A stretch of DNA of 64,000 bases from contig NZ_FQWT01000001.1 of the NCBI RefSeq assembly GCF_900129755.1, positions 1,302,001-1,366,000 of the forward strand. The letters run 5' to 3'. Source of the stretch: Chryseobacterium oranimense. GTDB lineage: Bacteria > Bacteroidota > Bacteroidia > Flavobacteriales > Weeksellaceae. Within the stretch, counting starts at the first letter, position 1. Each line of letters starts with the position of its first letter. Shown here one piece after another: positions 50,740 to 59,661 of the stretch. The position numbers and the translations under genes were made by a program. A model generated the notes under the pieces. That model saw only the letters and a program-made list of their open reading frames with translations. It was not told where the DNA came from and did no database searches.

Positions 50740-52668
50740 TTAAGCAAGTTGAGATCCCAGATGCTCCCATTCCTGCAAAGCAACATCTAATTCCTCTTTG
50801 GCTTTATTGTACTTTTCCAAAGTTTCTTCAGAAGGGTTTTCTTTGGCAAAGGAAGCTTCCATGGTTTCAATTTCGGCTTCAAGTTCAGAGATTTTCTCTT
50901 CTACTTTCTTTAGTTTATTCTGAATATTTTTTTGCTCTTTGCTTACAATGGTTGATGATTTATCTTCCACTTTCACCTCTTTCGGAGCAGGTTTTTCTTC
51001 AACTTTCACATCATCTCCGTGAAGTTTTGCTTTTTCAGCAGATATTTCGCGAAGCGTTTCTTTTTGTCTGTATTCAAGGTACTCACCTACGCTTCCAAGG
51101 AATTCTTTCATTCTCCCGTCACGGAATTCGTAGATTTTATCACAAAGACCATCCAGGAATTCTCTGTCGTGAGAGATGACGATCAGGGTGCCTTCAAAAT
51201 TCTGTAAAGCCAGTTTGATAATTTCTTTAGACTGAATATCAAGGTGGTTGGTAGGCTCATCCATAATCAACGTGTTGAACGGACGAAGTAATAATTTACA
51301 AAGTGCCAGACGGTTTCTTTCTCCCCCGGAAAGCACTTTTGTTTTCTTGGTTACGGCGTCTCCCTGGAAAAGGAAAGATCCCAGAAGGTCTCTTACTCTT
51401 GGTCTGGTTTCTTCCGTAGCAGCATCTTCTGCCTCTTCCAGAACAGTTTTATTAGGAGTCAGAACTTCTTCCTGGTTTTGGGCAAAGTATCCGATGTTCA
51501 CATTATGTCCAAGGTTCCAGGTTCCTGTATAATCTTTGATGTCTCCGGCAAGAATTTTGGCTAAAGTAGTTTTCCCCTGTCCGTTCTGTCCTAAAAGAGC
51601 AATTCTGTCTCCTCTCTGAACAATAAAATCTACTTTATCAAAAATCTGTTTGTTGCCGTAAGCCTTTCCTAGGTTTTCTGCCTCGAAAATAACTTTTCCG
51701 GGAACCATAGACTGCACGAAACGGATATTGAATTTGGAAACGTCTTCGTTATCCACTTCAATACGTTCGATCTTATCTAATTTTTTAATAAGCGACTGCG
51801 CGAAAGACGCTTTTGTAGCACTTGCACGGAACTTATTAATGTTGTCTTCCATCTGCTTGATCTCCGCATCCTGATTCTTTTTAGCCTGAATCAGTTTTTC
51901 ACGGCGCTCTTCACGCATAACCAGATATTTGGAATAGTTGGCTTTATAGTCGTCAACTTTTTTATTGTTGATATCAAAAGTCCTGTTGCAGACAGCCGTC
52001 ATGAACTGTTTATCGTGGCTCACCAGAACAATGGCTCCGGGATAATCTTTCAGAAAGTTCTCCAGCCAGATAATGGATTCCATATCAAGGTGGTTGGTAG
52101 GCTCATCGAGAAGCATGATATCGTTCTTCTGAAGAAGCAGCTTGGCCAGCTCAATTCTCATTCTCCATCCTCCTGAAAATTCATCGGTAATTTTATGGAA
52201 ATCATCTGCTTTAAAACCCAGACCGAATAATATCTTCTCCATATCGCCTTCCAGATTGTAGGCATCATGGTTCATCAGAAGATCATTCAGTTCCGTCATT
52301 TTATTGATCAGATCTGTATAGGAATCACTTTCATAATCGGTTCTTGTTGCCAATTGGTGATTAACTTCTTCCAGTTCACTTTTCCATGCATTAATCTGCT
52401 CAAAAGCCTGCATTGTTTCATTCCAAACGGTTCTTCCTTTTACGAAATCAAGATCCTGTTTCAGGAAACCGATGGTTACATTTCCTTCAGGGACAACACT
52501 TCCTTCGTAGAAATTAATTTCTCCGGAAAGCATTTTCAATAAAGTAGATTTTCCTGCTCCGTTTTTTCCAACGAGTCCCACTTTATCATCCTTTTTGATG
52601 GTGAAATTTGTATTTTGAAACAGATAGTTTCCTGAATGATGTAATCCTAAACCTTGAACCGAAAGCAT
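50740..52668 (-). CDS. ABC-F ATPase (ribosome-associated)
   Basis: 642 residues with two ATP-binding domains and no membrane part. Walker A: GKNGAGKST and GQNGQGKTT; signatures FSGGWRMR and LSGGERNR; DEPTNHLD twice. The linker (about residues 240-320) is charged and helical, as in ABC-F factors that work in the ribosomal E site. A C-terminal coiled coil (QKNIQNKLKKVEEKISELEAE) resembles Uup. Likely role: ribosome rescue or translation control, possibly antibiotic protection. Confidence 0.92.
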   Translation of the reverse strand: MLSVQGLGLHHSGNYLFQNTNFTIKKDDKVGLVGKNGAGKSTLLKMLSGEINFYEGSVVPEGNVTIGFLKQDLDFVKGRTVWNETMQAFEQINAWKSELEEVNHQLATRTDYESDSYTDLINKMTELNDLLMNHDAYNLEGDMEKILFGLGFKADDFHKITDEFSGGWRMRIELAKLLLQKNDIMLLDEPTNHLDMESIIWLENFLKDYPGAIVLVSHDKQFMTAVCNRTFDINNKKVDDYKANYSKYLVMREERREKLIQAKKNQDAEIKQMEDNINKFRASATKASFAQSLIKKLDKIERIEVDNEDVSKFNIRFVQSMVPGKVIFEAENLGKAYGNKQIFDKVDFIVQRGDRIALLGQNGQGKTTLAKILAGDIKDYTGTWNLGHNVNIGYFAQNQEEVLTPNKTVLEEAEDAATEETRPRVRDLLGSFLFQGDAVTKKTKVLSGGERNRLALCKLLLRPFNTLIMDEPTNHLDIQSKEIIKLALQNFEGTLIVISHDREFLDGLCDKIYEFRDGRMKEFLGSVGEYLEYRQKETLREISAEKAKLHGDDVKVEEKPAPKEVKVEDKSSTIVSKEQKNIQNKLKKVEEKISELEAEIETMEASFAKENPSEETLEKYNKAKEELDVALQEWEHLGSQLA

Positions 52669-52901
52669 TTTATTAAATAAAAATTAAGTGAATGAATAAT
52701 GAATTTTCGGGTGCAAAAGTACGGAAAAAGAAATGAATAGTGAGAATAACTGAAAGATGAAGAGACAGAGGGGTAAAATCGCGGAAAGGTAAAAGGCAAA
52801 ACGGCTAAGAAAATCAGTAATTAATGAGATGTGTACTTGCTATTTTCTTGTTTATATTTTTGCTGATAACCATTAAGGTTTTGCTATTTTGCATTTTTGC
52901 T
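52669..52901. other. Gap between the ABC-F and DUF2235 genes
   Basis: About 230 bases with no clear gene. A frame from ATG 52824 is short and has no support. The terminator of the DUF2235 gene lies at its right end. Confidence 0.5.
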
Positions 52902-52931
52902 AAAAAAGGAGTGCCTATACAGACACCCCTT
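52902..52931 (-). terminator. Terminator of the DUF2235 gene
   Basis: On the minus strand AAGGGGTG (52931-52924) pairs with CACTCCTT (52913-52906) including one G-U pair, then TTTTTA. Confidence 0.65.
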
Positions 52932-52969
52932 CGCAACCTAAATTTAAAACTGAAAAGTACTTGTATGAT

Positions 52970-54313
52970 CTATTTAACTCTGTTTGAAACAAATGATTTT
53001 ATCCCGATAGAACGGCTCCAGATATCATTGTTGGGAACGTTGGTCCCATACATAAAATCTACGACAAAACTATCCTCAGGAAGATGCAGTTCGGTAAGAA
53101 ATCTGGTCTGTATGCCCTGGTCTACGGATGTGCTGCTGGGTACATTCAGCCCGATGTTGATAAGCTCTGCTTCTATTTCACCGGCCGACTTCTGCAATAC
53201 ATCATGGTGGTACATTCCGAAGTTAGCTGAAATATGGGTATAGTCTGCAAAACCGGCATAATCATAATGAGGTTTCAGAGCCGGTAAAAAGCTTTTGACA
53301 TACGCTGTGAGATCTGCCTCAAAATCTGCCAGAAAAGGATCATCCACAATCTCAAGTCCGGAATTGGCAAGATCTGTACTGAAAATTCCCGGCGTTGCAT
53401 TATTGGTTTCAGTCAGCATGATTCTTCCGTATACAAACGGCAACGTATTCAGGACCAGTTCCCTGGAAACATAAGCCTGGGACAGTACAAGTCCTTTTTC
53501 TACCTGAAAATCTGAAAGCAGAGCGTCCCATATTTTGTTTCCTTCAGCGTCCGTTTTTGTATTTCTTACGTCTGAAACATAATTCTGTAAATCATCTGCA
53601 TTAATAAAATCTGTAGAAACATATACAGACTGAGGTGCCTGCAAGTACCCACCCCCCACATCAGCATGGGCTCCCGGAACAAAGATTTCTTTCCATATGG
53701 CTCCTCCCGTTTCTGTTTGGGTATCCTGCATATTCTTTGAGTTTTCAAAAAAACCGGTGAGCGGGAAAAAGAACCGGCATTCATTCACGGCACATATATG
53801 AAGGGCATTTTCTACCTGCTGAGGCAGAGCCATATCATAGGTATTGAAAGGCTTTGATTCAACGGTATCGAAAACACCCAGAAACTTTATGGTAACATTT
53901 GCTGTGGGATAATTCGTGACAAGCTGGTTGCAAAATTCTCTTGCCAGCATACTTCCCCTGCTGAATCCGTAGATATAAAAATGATAATCAGTATTTTTAT
54001 CAGTCACCAGATTTTCTACGAAAGCATTGGCTTTCTGAAGTTTGTCATCGGAAGAATATCCCTGGGAATCCGGAGGATTTACGCAGGTAGCCATAGCAAA
54101 ATTGCTGTCTTCACTGCCTGTGACTGTTCCTATTCCTTCGATATATATTTTATGGTTCCCGTTGAATATATTAAACAGTTTGTAAACATTCGTCGGGGCT
54201 CCTTTATAGCTCTCATTATTGGCGGGCGGCCTGGTTGCCGAACCTGCATTGATTCCGTTATTTCCGGTTCCGTCAAAAAAAATCCCGACAGGTAATAGGG
54301 TATCATTTTCCAT
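52970..54313 (-). CDS. DUF2235/Tle1-like phospholipase-type hydrolase
   Basis: 447 residues. The alpha/beta hydrolase motifs are VGIFFDGTGNN, the nucleophile elbow YGFSRGSMLAREF, an Asp in FLGVFDTVES, and the catalytic His in VPGAHADVGGGY. This is the PF09994 domain of T6SS Tle1 phospholipase effectors, but no signal peptide or T6SS gene is near. It could be a cytosolic lipase or an effector with distant secretion genes. It is in the same direction as a two-component system 150 bases upstream, which may control it. Confidence 0.85.
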   Translation of the reverse strand: MENDTLLPVGIFFDGTGNNGINAGSATRPPANNESYKGAPTNVYKLFNIFNGNHKIYIEGIGTVTGSEDSNFAMATCVNPPDSQGYSSDDKLQKANAFVENLVTDKNTDYHFYIYGFSRGSMLAREFCNQLVTNYPTANVTIKFLGVFDTVESKPFNTYDMALPQQVENALHICAVNECRFFFPLTGFFENSKNMQDTQTETGGAIWKEIFVPGAHADVGGGYLQAPQSVYVSTDFINADDLQNYVSDVRNTKTDAEGNKIWDALLSDFQVEKGLVLSQAYVSRELVLNTLPFVYGRIMLTETNNATPGIFSTDLANSGLEIVDDPFLADFEADLTAYVKSFLPALKPHYDYAGFADYTHISANFGMYHHDVLQKSAGEIEAELINIGLNVPSSTSVDQGIQTRFLTELHLPEDSFVVDFMYGTNVPNNDIWSRSIGIKSFVSNRVK

Positions 54314-54435
54314 CGCTGTGTTTTGCTTTAATTATTGAAAGTTTTTTGTAAAAGCTTCATTTTGTGATTCTGCCATAAAAACTTATCTCCAAATTAACGG
54401 AAGAAGGAAAAGCAATACTAGCGTGAAAAATACCA

Positions 54436-54464
54436 AATAAAAAATTCCGTATTTCTACGGAATT
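54436..54464 (-). terminator. Terminator at the response-regulator stop codon
   Basis: AATTCCGTA (54443-54451), loop TTTC, TACGGAATT (54456-54464). On the minus strand a T run follows. The outer stem base lies within the stop codon of the gene. Confidence 0.8.
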
Positions 54465-55140
54465 ACATTTTATCAAGAGAATATATATTGTTTACTACGG
54501 CATAGATAACGATACCCACTGTATTTTTGGCACCTATTTTTTCCAGGATGCGCTGCCGATGGCTTTCTACTGTTCTCGGACTGATGAATAGCTTTTCTCC
54601 GATCTCATTATTGGTATATTCCTGGCAGATCAGCTTCACCACGTCTTTTTCCCGTTCGGAAAGCTCGTCTTCCATTTCAAAAAGAGATTTCTTTTTTGCG
54701 GAGCTGTTCATGTAGGTAAAAAGCATCTGGTGATCTTCTGCCGTAAAGAAAACTCCATTTTTATACACCATGGTAATGGCTTCGATGAAGGTTTTCCTGT
54801 CCGAATTTTTAGGGAGAAAAGCAGAAACACCTAATTTTACCATATATCCCAGAATGGAGGTTTTATAATGGGAAGAAAGAATAATAATCCGGAGGTCAGG
54901 ATATTTTTCTTTGAGTACTTCCACCAGCTCAAAACCGTTCATGGGCTGCATCTGTACATCTACAAGGGCTATGTGTGGGAATTCATCTTCAGAAAGGGTT
55001 CCGAGCTTTTCAATAAAATCCGGGCCGTTGTTGGAGGTAAGACATACGGATATGTTTTTTTCGTTGGAAAGCAGCATTTTCACCCCTTCAAGGATCAGCT
55101 GTTCATCATCAATTAAGGCTATTTTTATTTGGGAGTTCAT
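54463..55140 (-). CDS. NarL/LuxR-family response regulator
   Basis: 225 residues. The receiver has acidic DD in ALIDDEQLIL, phospho-Asp in HIALVDVQMQPMNG and Lys in PKNSDRKTF. A LuxR helix-turn-helix follows: LSEREKDVVKLICQEYTNNEIGEKLFISPRTVESHRQRIL. It is activated by the sensor kinase next to it and binds DNA. Its start overlaps the kinase gene by 32 bases, so the two are translationally coupled. Confidence 0.93.
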   Translation of the reverse strand: MNSQIKIALIDDEQLILEGVKMLLSNEKNISVCLTSNNGPDFIEKLGTLSEDEFPHIALVDVQMQPMNGFELVEVLKEKYPDLRIIILSSHYKTSILGYMVKLGVSAFLPKNSDRKTFIEAITMVYKNGVFFTAEDHQMLFTYMNSSAKKKSLFEMEDELSEREKDVVKLICQEYTNNEIGEKLFISPRTVESHRQRILEKIGAKNTVGIVIYAVVNNIYSLDKM

Positions 55141-55927
55141 GGTTTCTTGGAATTAAAATAATTAGACGGCTTCCCTTATTCGGGGCACTTTTCCATTTAT
55201 GTAAAGCATTCATGGATTTTATCCTGGATTCGATGTTTTTGATGCCCATTCCTTTTTTCACGAGATCATAATCAAATCCCTGTCCGTTATCAGAAATAAC
55301 AACAGCCATGTGCCGGGGATAATCTTTGATGTAAATCCAAAGGTCTGTAGCGGTGGAATGTCTGATTACATTGGTTGTAAATTCCTGAATGATCCGGTAC
55401 AGCTGCACTTCTACAAAGATATCTTTTTTCTCATATCCGGGCATGACCTTCATGGAAATACTGATCTTATGAGAAAGATTGGCAATAAGCTCTTCCACAT
55501 AAAGAACAAAGCCCACAGACTCCAGGTTGACAGGATATAAGGAATGGGAAATGCTCCGGGCCGCATCAATTAATGAAGACATCTGGCTGTAAATATTCTT
55601 TTTAATGACTTCATCTCCCTGTGTATCGAGGTTGTTCAGCCACAGGGAAAGGATATTGAGCCGGTTCCCGATATCATCATGGATCATGACGGCTATTCTT
55701 TTTCTTTCTTCTTCCTGGGCTTTGATATTTTCGAGCACGAGGTTTTTCTGATGAAGAACTTCGGCTTCATGCTGGGCATTTTTTTCTTTAATGATCCTGC
55801 TGATGAAGGATCTGTAAGCCAAGAGAATAAACGAAACTATAACGGTTATGGTAACAATTATAAGGATCAGCAGGCTAATATTTAAGGTTACTTCTTTAAT
55901 TTGATGAAGGTATATAAAAATGAACAA
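55109..55927 (-). CDS. Sensor histidine kinase of the NarX/DegS type
   Basis: 272 residues. One N-terminal membrane helix (ISLLILIIVTITVIVSFILLAY), a coiled coil, and HisKA_3 with IHDDIGNRLNILSLWL (phospho-His near residue 80). The HATPase part has FTTNVIRHS and ISDNGQGFDYDL. It lacks a periplasmic sensor domain. No ATG suits the start; TTG 55927 is the best choice, overlapping the upstream membrane gene by 40 bases. That gene may supply the sensing part. It acts with the response regulator. Confidence 0.88.
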   Translation of the reverse strand: MFIFIYLHQIKEVTLNISLLILIIVTITVIVSFILLAYRSFISRIIKEKNAQHEAEVLHQKNLVLENIKAQEEERKRIAVMIHDDIGNRLNILSLWLNNLDTQGDEVIKKNIYSQMSSLIDAARSISHSLYPVNLESVGFVLYVEELIANLSHKISISMKVMPGYEKKDIFVEVQLYRIIQEFTTNVIRHSTATDLWIYIKDYPRHMAVVISDNGQGFDYDLVKKGMGIKNIESRIKSMNALHKWKSAPNKGSRLIILIPRNHELPNKNSLN

Positions 55928-56511
55928 TATAAGATGCCTGACAGAATATTATTAGCACTGAGAATAATATAGTAATCATCTTCTGAAAGGTCCGCAATCT
56001 GGTGCTGAATAATAAAAATAAATACAGAAACCGAATAGTAGAAAAAGATACCGGCATCTGCAAAAAGAAAACGGTTCTGTGCAGAAACGCCCCTGATTTC
56101 CCGGATCAAAGTAAACCCAGAAAGGCAGACAATGATAATATTTGATATTACCTTTACAATATCACTGTTGAACGGATAGTCAAACACATATTTAGATATC
56201 ATAAATCCACATGCCAGCAACGCTGTAATTCCCAGAAAGTATTTTGAGAGGTTCAGTTTTCTGATAAATAAAGCGGTAACCAGAAAAAATTCGCCGGCAA
56301 TGTATAAAGGGTAGAGAAACGAGGTATCATTCAGATTGAAAACATAAGGCAGAACCAGGTTCAGCAACTCAATAAAAAAAAGGAAAGCAATACAGTGAAA
56401 ATATTGCTTTTCTTTATTATTCAGTATACGGTATTTTGCTGCTCCCAAAAGTATAACGGACAGAAGCAGAGCATAATTCAGGAATAAAATGGCTTTGAAA
56501 AAATCTGTCAT
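55888..56511 (-). CDS. Membrane protein overlapping the sensor kinase gene
   Basis: 207 residues with about seven membrane helices (AILFLNYALLLSVILLGAAKY, HCIAFLFFIELLNLVLPYV, FLVTALFIRKL, IISNIIIVCLSGFTLIREI and others). No recognised family. It overlaps the kinase gene by 40 bases and is 18 bases after the gene upstream. A seven-helix protein coupled to a kinase without a sensor domain suggests it provides the signal input. This is inference. Confidence 0.72.
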   Translation of the reverse strand: MTDFFKAILFLNYALLLSVILLGAAKYRILNNKEKQYFHCIAFLFFIELLNLVLPYVFNLNDTSFLYPLYIAGEFFLVTALFIRKLNLSKYFLGITALLACGFMISKYVFDYPFNSDIVKVISNIIIVCLSGFTLIREIRGVSAQNRFLFADAGIFFYYSVSVFIFIIQHQIADLSEDDYYIILSANNILSGILYCSFLYTFIKLKK

Positions 56512-56529
56512 TCCTATTTATCCTGGTAT

Positions 56530-57267
56530 TTAAGATCCAAGTTCTGGGATACGGCATACAGGCGGACATGGCTTCGCCCAGTCGTAGGTATTGGAAATAA
56601 TGCTTTCGCTGTTTCCCTCTTGTAACATTTCATGGAAAGAGATAAAGATCAGTGTTACCAGCATTCTCTGATAAATATCGTTGTATCTGAGCCCAAAAGA
56701 GCACTTGATCCCGATCACTTCAGGATAAGGATGGGTAAGGTCCTGCATCGGAATATAGAATCTTCTGAAAACTCTTTCTCCACCGAATTCGTTGCATTCA
56801 CGGAAGAACCACTCCATTCCTTCATTTCTCCAGCGCTCAATAGCTTCTACTGCGATATCCTGGTCCAGAACCGGCTGTTCGGATACCGGGAAAGAGGTAC
56901 TGGTATTATCATCCACTTTGGTAAGGTTGCCGGAAAGAACTGCATTTTTGGTTATGGAAAATTCTTTGGTTTCCTGTAATCTCAGATCATATTTAAGCGG
57001 ACACAGAACAGTGTACTGGTATTCGGTAATACTTTTGTCAATATGCCCCTGTGAATCCAAAGGAAGGAAAATTAAAACCACTGCACCGTTATATATGCCG
57101 ACTTCTGCGCAGATGTCCACATATTTGTTTTGCTGCTTGATTTTATCAATCTGTTCTGATGAAAGTTCGAAAATGTAGTTGGTGGGAATTAAATTGGCAA
57201 TTTTGGAATAATCTGACAAGCATCTGCCCCATTCGGCAACGGCCAGTTTGTAATCGTTCTCGTTCAT
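56530..57267 (-). CDS. Hypothetical protein at the head of the two-component operon
   Basis: 245 residues, soluble, with no signal peptide. Motifs: KLAVAEWGRCLSDYSKIAN, EVGIYNGAVVLIFLPLDSQGH, ERWRNEGMEWFFRECNEFGGERVFRRFYIP and a last DWAKPCPPVCRIPELGS. No family recognised. It starts the four-gene minus-strand unit (unknown, membrane, kinase, regulator). It may be a further signalling partner or an unlinked first gene. Confidence 0.68.
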   Translation of the reverse strand: MNENDYKLAVAEWGRCLSDYSKIANLIPTNYIFELSSEQIDKIKQQNKYVDICAEVGIYNGAVVLIFLPLDSQGHIDKSITEYQYTVLCPLKYDLRLQETKEFSITKNAVLSGNLTKVDDNTSTSFPVSEQPVLDQDIAVEAIERWRNEGMEWFFRECNEFGGERVFRRFYIPMQDLTHPYPEVIGIKCSFGLRYNDIYQRMLVTLIFISFHEMLQEGNSESIISNTYDWAKPCPPVCRIPELGS

Positions 57268-57418
57268 AAGTTCATGGTTTATTTAGTTGCATAAAATTAT
57301 ACAAACTAAACATCCTGCACAAATAATCGCATCATAAATTTATTATTTGTAAGATTAATTTAATCTTAGCGATCTAAAATTTTCCAGATTACAATGAGGT
57401 TTGGGACGAGCCGGCTGC

Positions 57419-58039
57419 TTAATAATTCCTCACTGTGACGTGATAACAACTCTGCTGCTTTTCTTTAATGTAATAAATCCTGCCGGCATTTGCATAATAC
57501 TTTAAAACTTTCTCAAGTGCAGTTTCCATTTTCGGATTATACTTCAGCACATCATTAAACCTGATATAAGAAATATCAAACGAGTTTCCGTAATTGTGGG
57601 AACTAATCCCCAGCGAAGCATTGGAATTGACTCTTCTGAGCCTGCACTGGTCCTCTAATGTCCTTGTGATGGATGATACGGTAAAAGTATGGCCTTTGGT
57701 TTCCTTGCTGAATCTGGCTCCCATTTTTTCAAGAGTGGCTTTCGCTTTAGAGACCATGTAAGGTCTGCTGTAATCAAGCTTCTGGACACGATAGCCTTTC
57801 CCGCTCTTTTTTATTTTGTGAAATTTCCCGCCGGATATATATTTCTGTACTGTTTTGGAATCTTTCAGCAATTTTACATTAAAGCTTTTGGAAGCATCCA
57901 GATGCGGTTTGTAGAGGGAGGTAGGCTCTACTTTAAGTACTGTTGCAAGATCATAGCAGGGGAATGCTTTTTTTGCTGCCTGCGAATAATAAAAGCTATA
58001 CATGAAGGGCACAAAGGCTACACAAAAAAACTTTCTCAT
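57419..58039 (-). CDS. DUF5715-family secreted protein, peptidase M15-like
   Basis: 206 residues with signal peptide FFCVAFVPFMYSFYYSQ. The C-terminal half reads TVSSITRTLEDQCRLRRVNSNASLGISSHNYGNSFDISYI, close in layout to M15 (VanY-like) carboxypeptidases, where S-x-H-x6-D binds zinc, and ends in SCYHVTVR with a last His. It matches DUF5715. A peptidoglycan-trimming role is plausible, but catalysis is not established. Confidence 0.82.
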   Translation of the reverse strand: MRKFFCVAFVPFMYSFYYSQAAKKAFPCYDLATVLKVEPTSLYKPHLDASKSFNVKLLKDSKTVQKYISGGKFHKIKKSGKGYRVQKLDYSRPYMVSKAKATLEKMGARFSKETKGHTFTVSSITRTLEDQCRLRRVNSNASLGISSHNYGNSFDISYIRFNDVLKYNPKMETALEKVLKYYANAGRIYYIKEKQQSCYHVTVRNY

Positions 58040-58254
58040 TAACCACTCTTTTAAATTACTAATCGAAAGATAAACATTTATGAAACATCATTCAACTCAC
58101 GAATAATGTCTTCTTAAAAAAAATCCCAACAAACATTAAACCAAATTAATAAATGTGCAATACTATCTTAATGAATCTTAAAAGATTTTTAAATTTTATC
58201 TTTTAATTTTAAAATTTAAATTTTACATTTGAGATGCATTTAAATAATAAACAT

Positions 58255-58974
58255 ATGATAAAAAAACTTTTTGCTGAATTTTTCGGCACATTTTGGCTTG
58301 TTTTCGGGGGTTGCGGAAGTGCAGTATTTGCTGCCGGAGTTCCCGACATCGGTATTGGCCTTTTAGGGGTTGCATTAGCCTTTGGTCTTACGGTTCTTAC
58401 GATGGCATATGCTGTAGGCCATATTTCCGGCGGACATTTCAATCCGGCGGTTTCCTTCGGGCTTTTGGCAGGGGGCAGATTCTCCGCTAAAGATCTTATT
58501 CCTTACGTTGTGGCGCAATGCCTGGGAGCTCTTCTTGCAGCAGGATGCCTGTATGTTATCCTTAGCGGTTCAGGTGCTGTAGATTTTTCCAAACCGGGAG
58601 CTTTTGCAACGAATTTCTACGGAGAGGCGGTCTATAATGGGAAAGCTTTCAGCATGGGAGCAGCATTCCTTGCAGAGTTTTTACTGACAGCTTTCTTCCT
58701 GATTGTTATTATGGGAGCTACAGACAAATGGGCTAACGGTAAATTTGCAGGTATTGCAATCGGTTTAGCTCTTACCCTGATTCACCTTATTTCTATTCCT
58801 ATCACCAATACTTCGGTAAACCCGGCAAGATCACTTTCACAGGCAGTCTTCACCGGTGGGCTTGCCATGTCTCAGCTTTGGCTGTTCTGGGCGGCGCCTA
58901 TTTTAGGAGGAATTACAGGAGGTTTGATCTACAAGTTTTTACTTCAGAGAGATACTGCTGAAGTTACTGATTAA
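58255..58974 (+). CDS. aqpZ: Aquaporin Z
   Basis: 239 residues from ATG 58255 ([21 protein letters not shown]); an ATG seven codons earlier is less likely. Six membrane helices and both pore boxes, [12 protein letters not shown] and [14 protein letters not shown], with the Arg of the selectivity filter. A water channel of the inner membrane. Monocistronic with a terminator. Confidence 0.95.
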   Translation: MIKKLFAEFFGTFWLVFGGCGSAVFAAGVPDIGIGLLGVALAFGLTVLTMAYAVGHISGGHFNPAVSFGLLAGGRFSAKDLIPYVVAQCLGALLAAGCLYVILSGSGAVDFSKPGAFATNFYGEAVYNGKAFSMGAAFLAEFLLTAFFLIVIMGATDKWANGKFAGIAIGLALTLIHLISIPITNTSVNPARSLSQAVFTGGLAMSQLWLFWAAPILGGITGGLIYKFLLQRDTAEVTD

Positions 58975-58996
58975 TATTAATTTTGATATTTATATA

Positions 58997-59024
58997 AAAT
59001 CCTGTCAGGCGGCAGGATTTTTTT
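58997..59024 (+). terminator. Terminator after aqpZ
   Basis: AAATCCTG (58997-59004), loop TCAGGCGG, CAGGATTT (59013-59020) and more T. Confidence 0.85.
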
Positions 59025-59085
59025 ATGGGCGAAAAATTATTTCTCTACCGAACTTACATTGACAGGAACAGAATGCGAAAGTTTT

Positions 59086-59631
59086 TTATTTGTTTTTTTT
59101 GATCTCAAAAGGATTTTTAAAGATAAGTTCTTCGTGCTTTCCTTTGATCTCCAATTTACGCTGCAACAGATTCAGGGCCATTTTGCGGATAAAAAGATCT
59201 TTGTCATTCAACTTCCAGTAGGAATCCTCATGGACTCTTTTAGGCTTACGGATAAGATAAAATTCGGTTTCCCAGGTATCTGCATTGTGGTAAAATTCTA
59301 TAATTCCGCAATGTTCCGGAATTACAGCATGGTCTATCATGCCCATCGGAAGAAGAAAACTGAAAGCATTGCACATATAGTCACCACATGAAATTTTATC
59401 ATGTTTCAGGAATTTCTCCCCGGTATCTTTATTGAGGTATGCTTTTTTGAAATCGTTTTTAAAATCACTTTTTGAAAGCTTGATCTCAATTTCATGACTG
59501 AATCCATCAGCATCTATGAACAGCATATCCGCTTCCCAGTCGGCCTGGAAATAGTTCGTCAGCACAATTTCTTTTTCGAAATCACAGTGGGAATGAATAT
59601 ATGCGTGAACAAGTTCTTCTATTTTCAGCAT
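59086..59631 (-). CDS. PD-(D/E)XK-like protein, MmcB-like
   Basis: 181 residues. The core EADMLFIDADGFSHEIEIKLSKSDFKNDFKK shows the D...E-x-K arrangement of PD-(D/E)XK nucleases and is similar in layout to the MmcB DNA-repair group. A C-terminal basic, helical tail (LLQRKLEIKGKHEELIFKNP) follows. There is no signal peptide. A nuclease function is inferred, not shown. It is 30 bases downstream of a LuxE-like gene. Confidence 0.6.
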   Translation of the reverse strand: MLKIEELVHAYIHSHCDFEKEIVLTNYFQADWEADMLFIDADGFSHEIEIKLSKSDFKNDFKKAYLNKDTGEKFLKHDKISCGDYMCNAFSFLLPMGMIDHAVIPEHCGIIEFYHNADTWETEFYLIRKPKRVHEDSYWKLNDKDLFIRKMALNLLQRKLEIKGKHEELIFKNPFEIKKNK

Positions 59632-59661
59632 TAGAGGTAGTATTTATGTTGTCAGCTGCTA

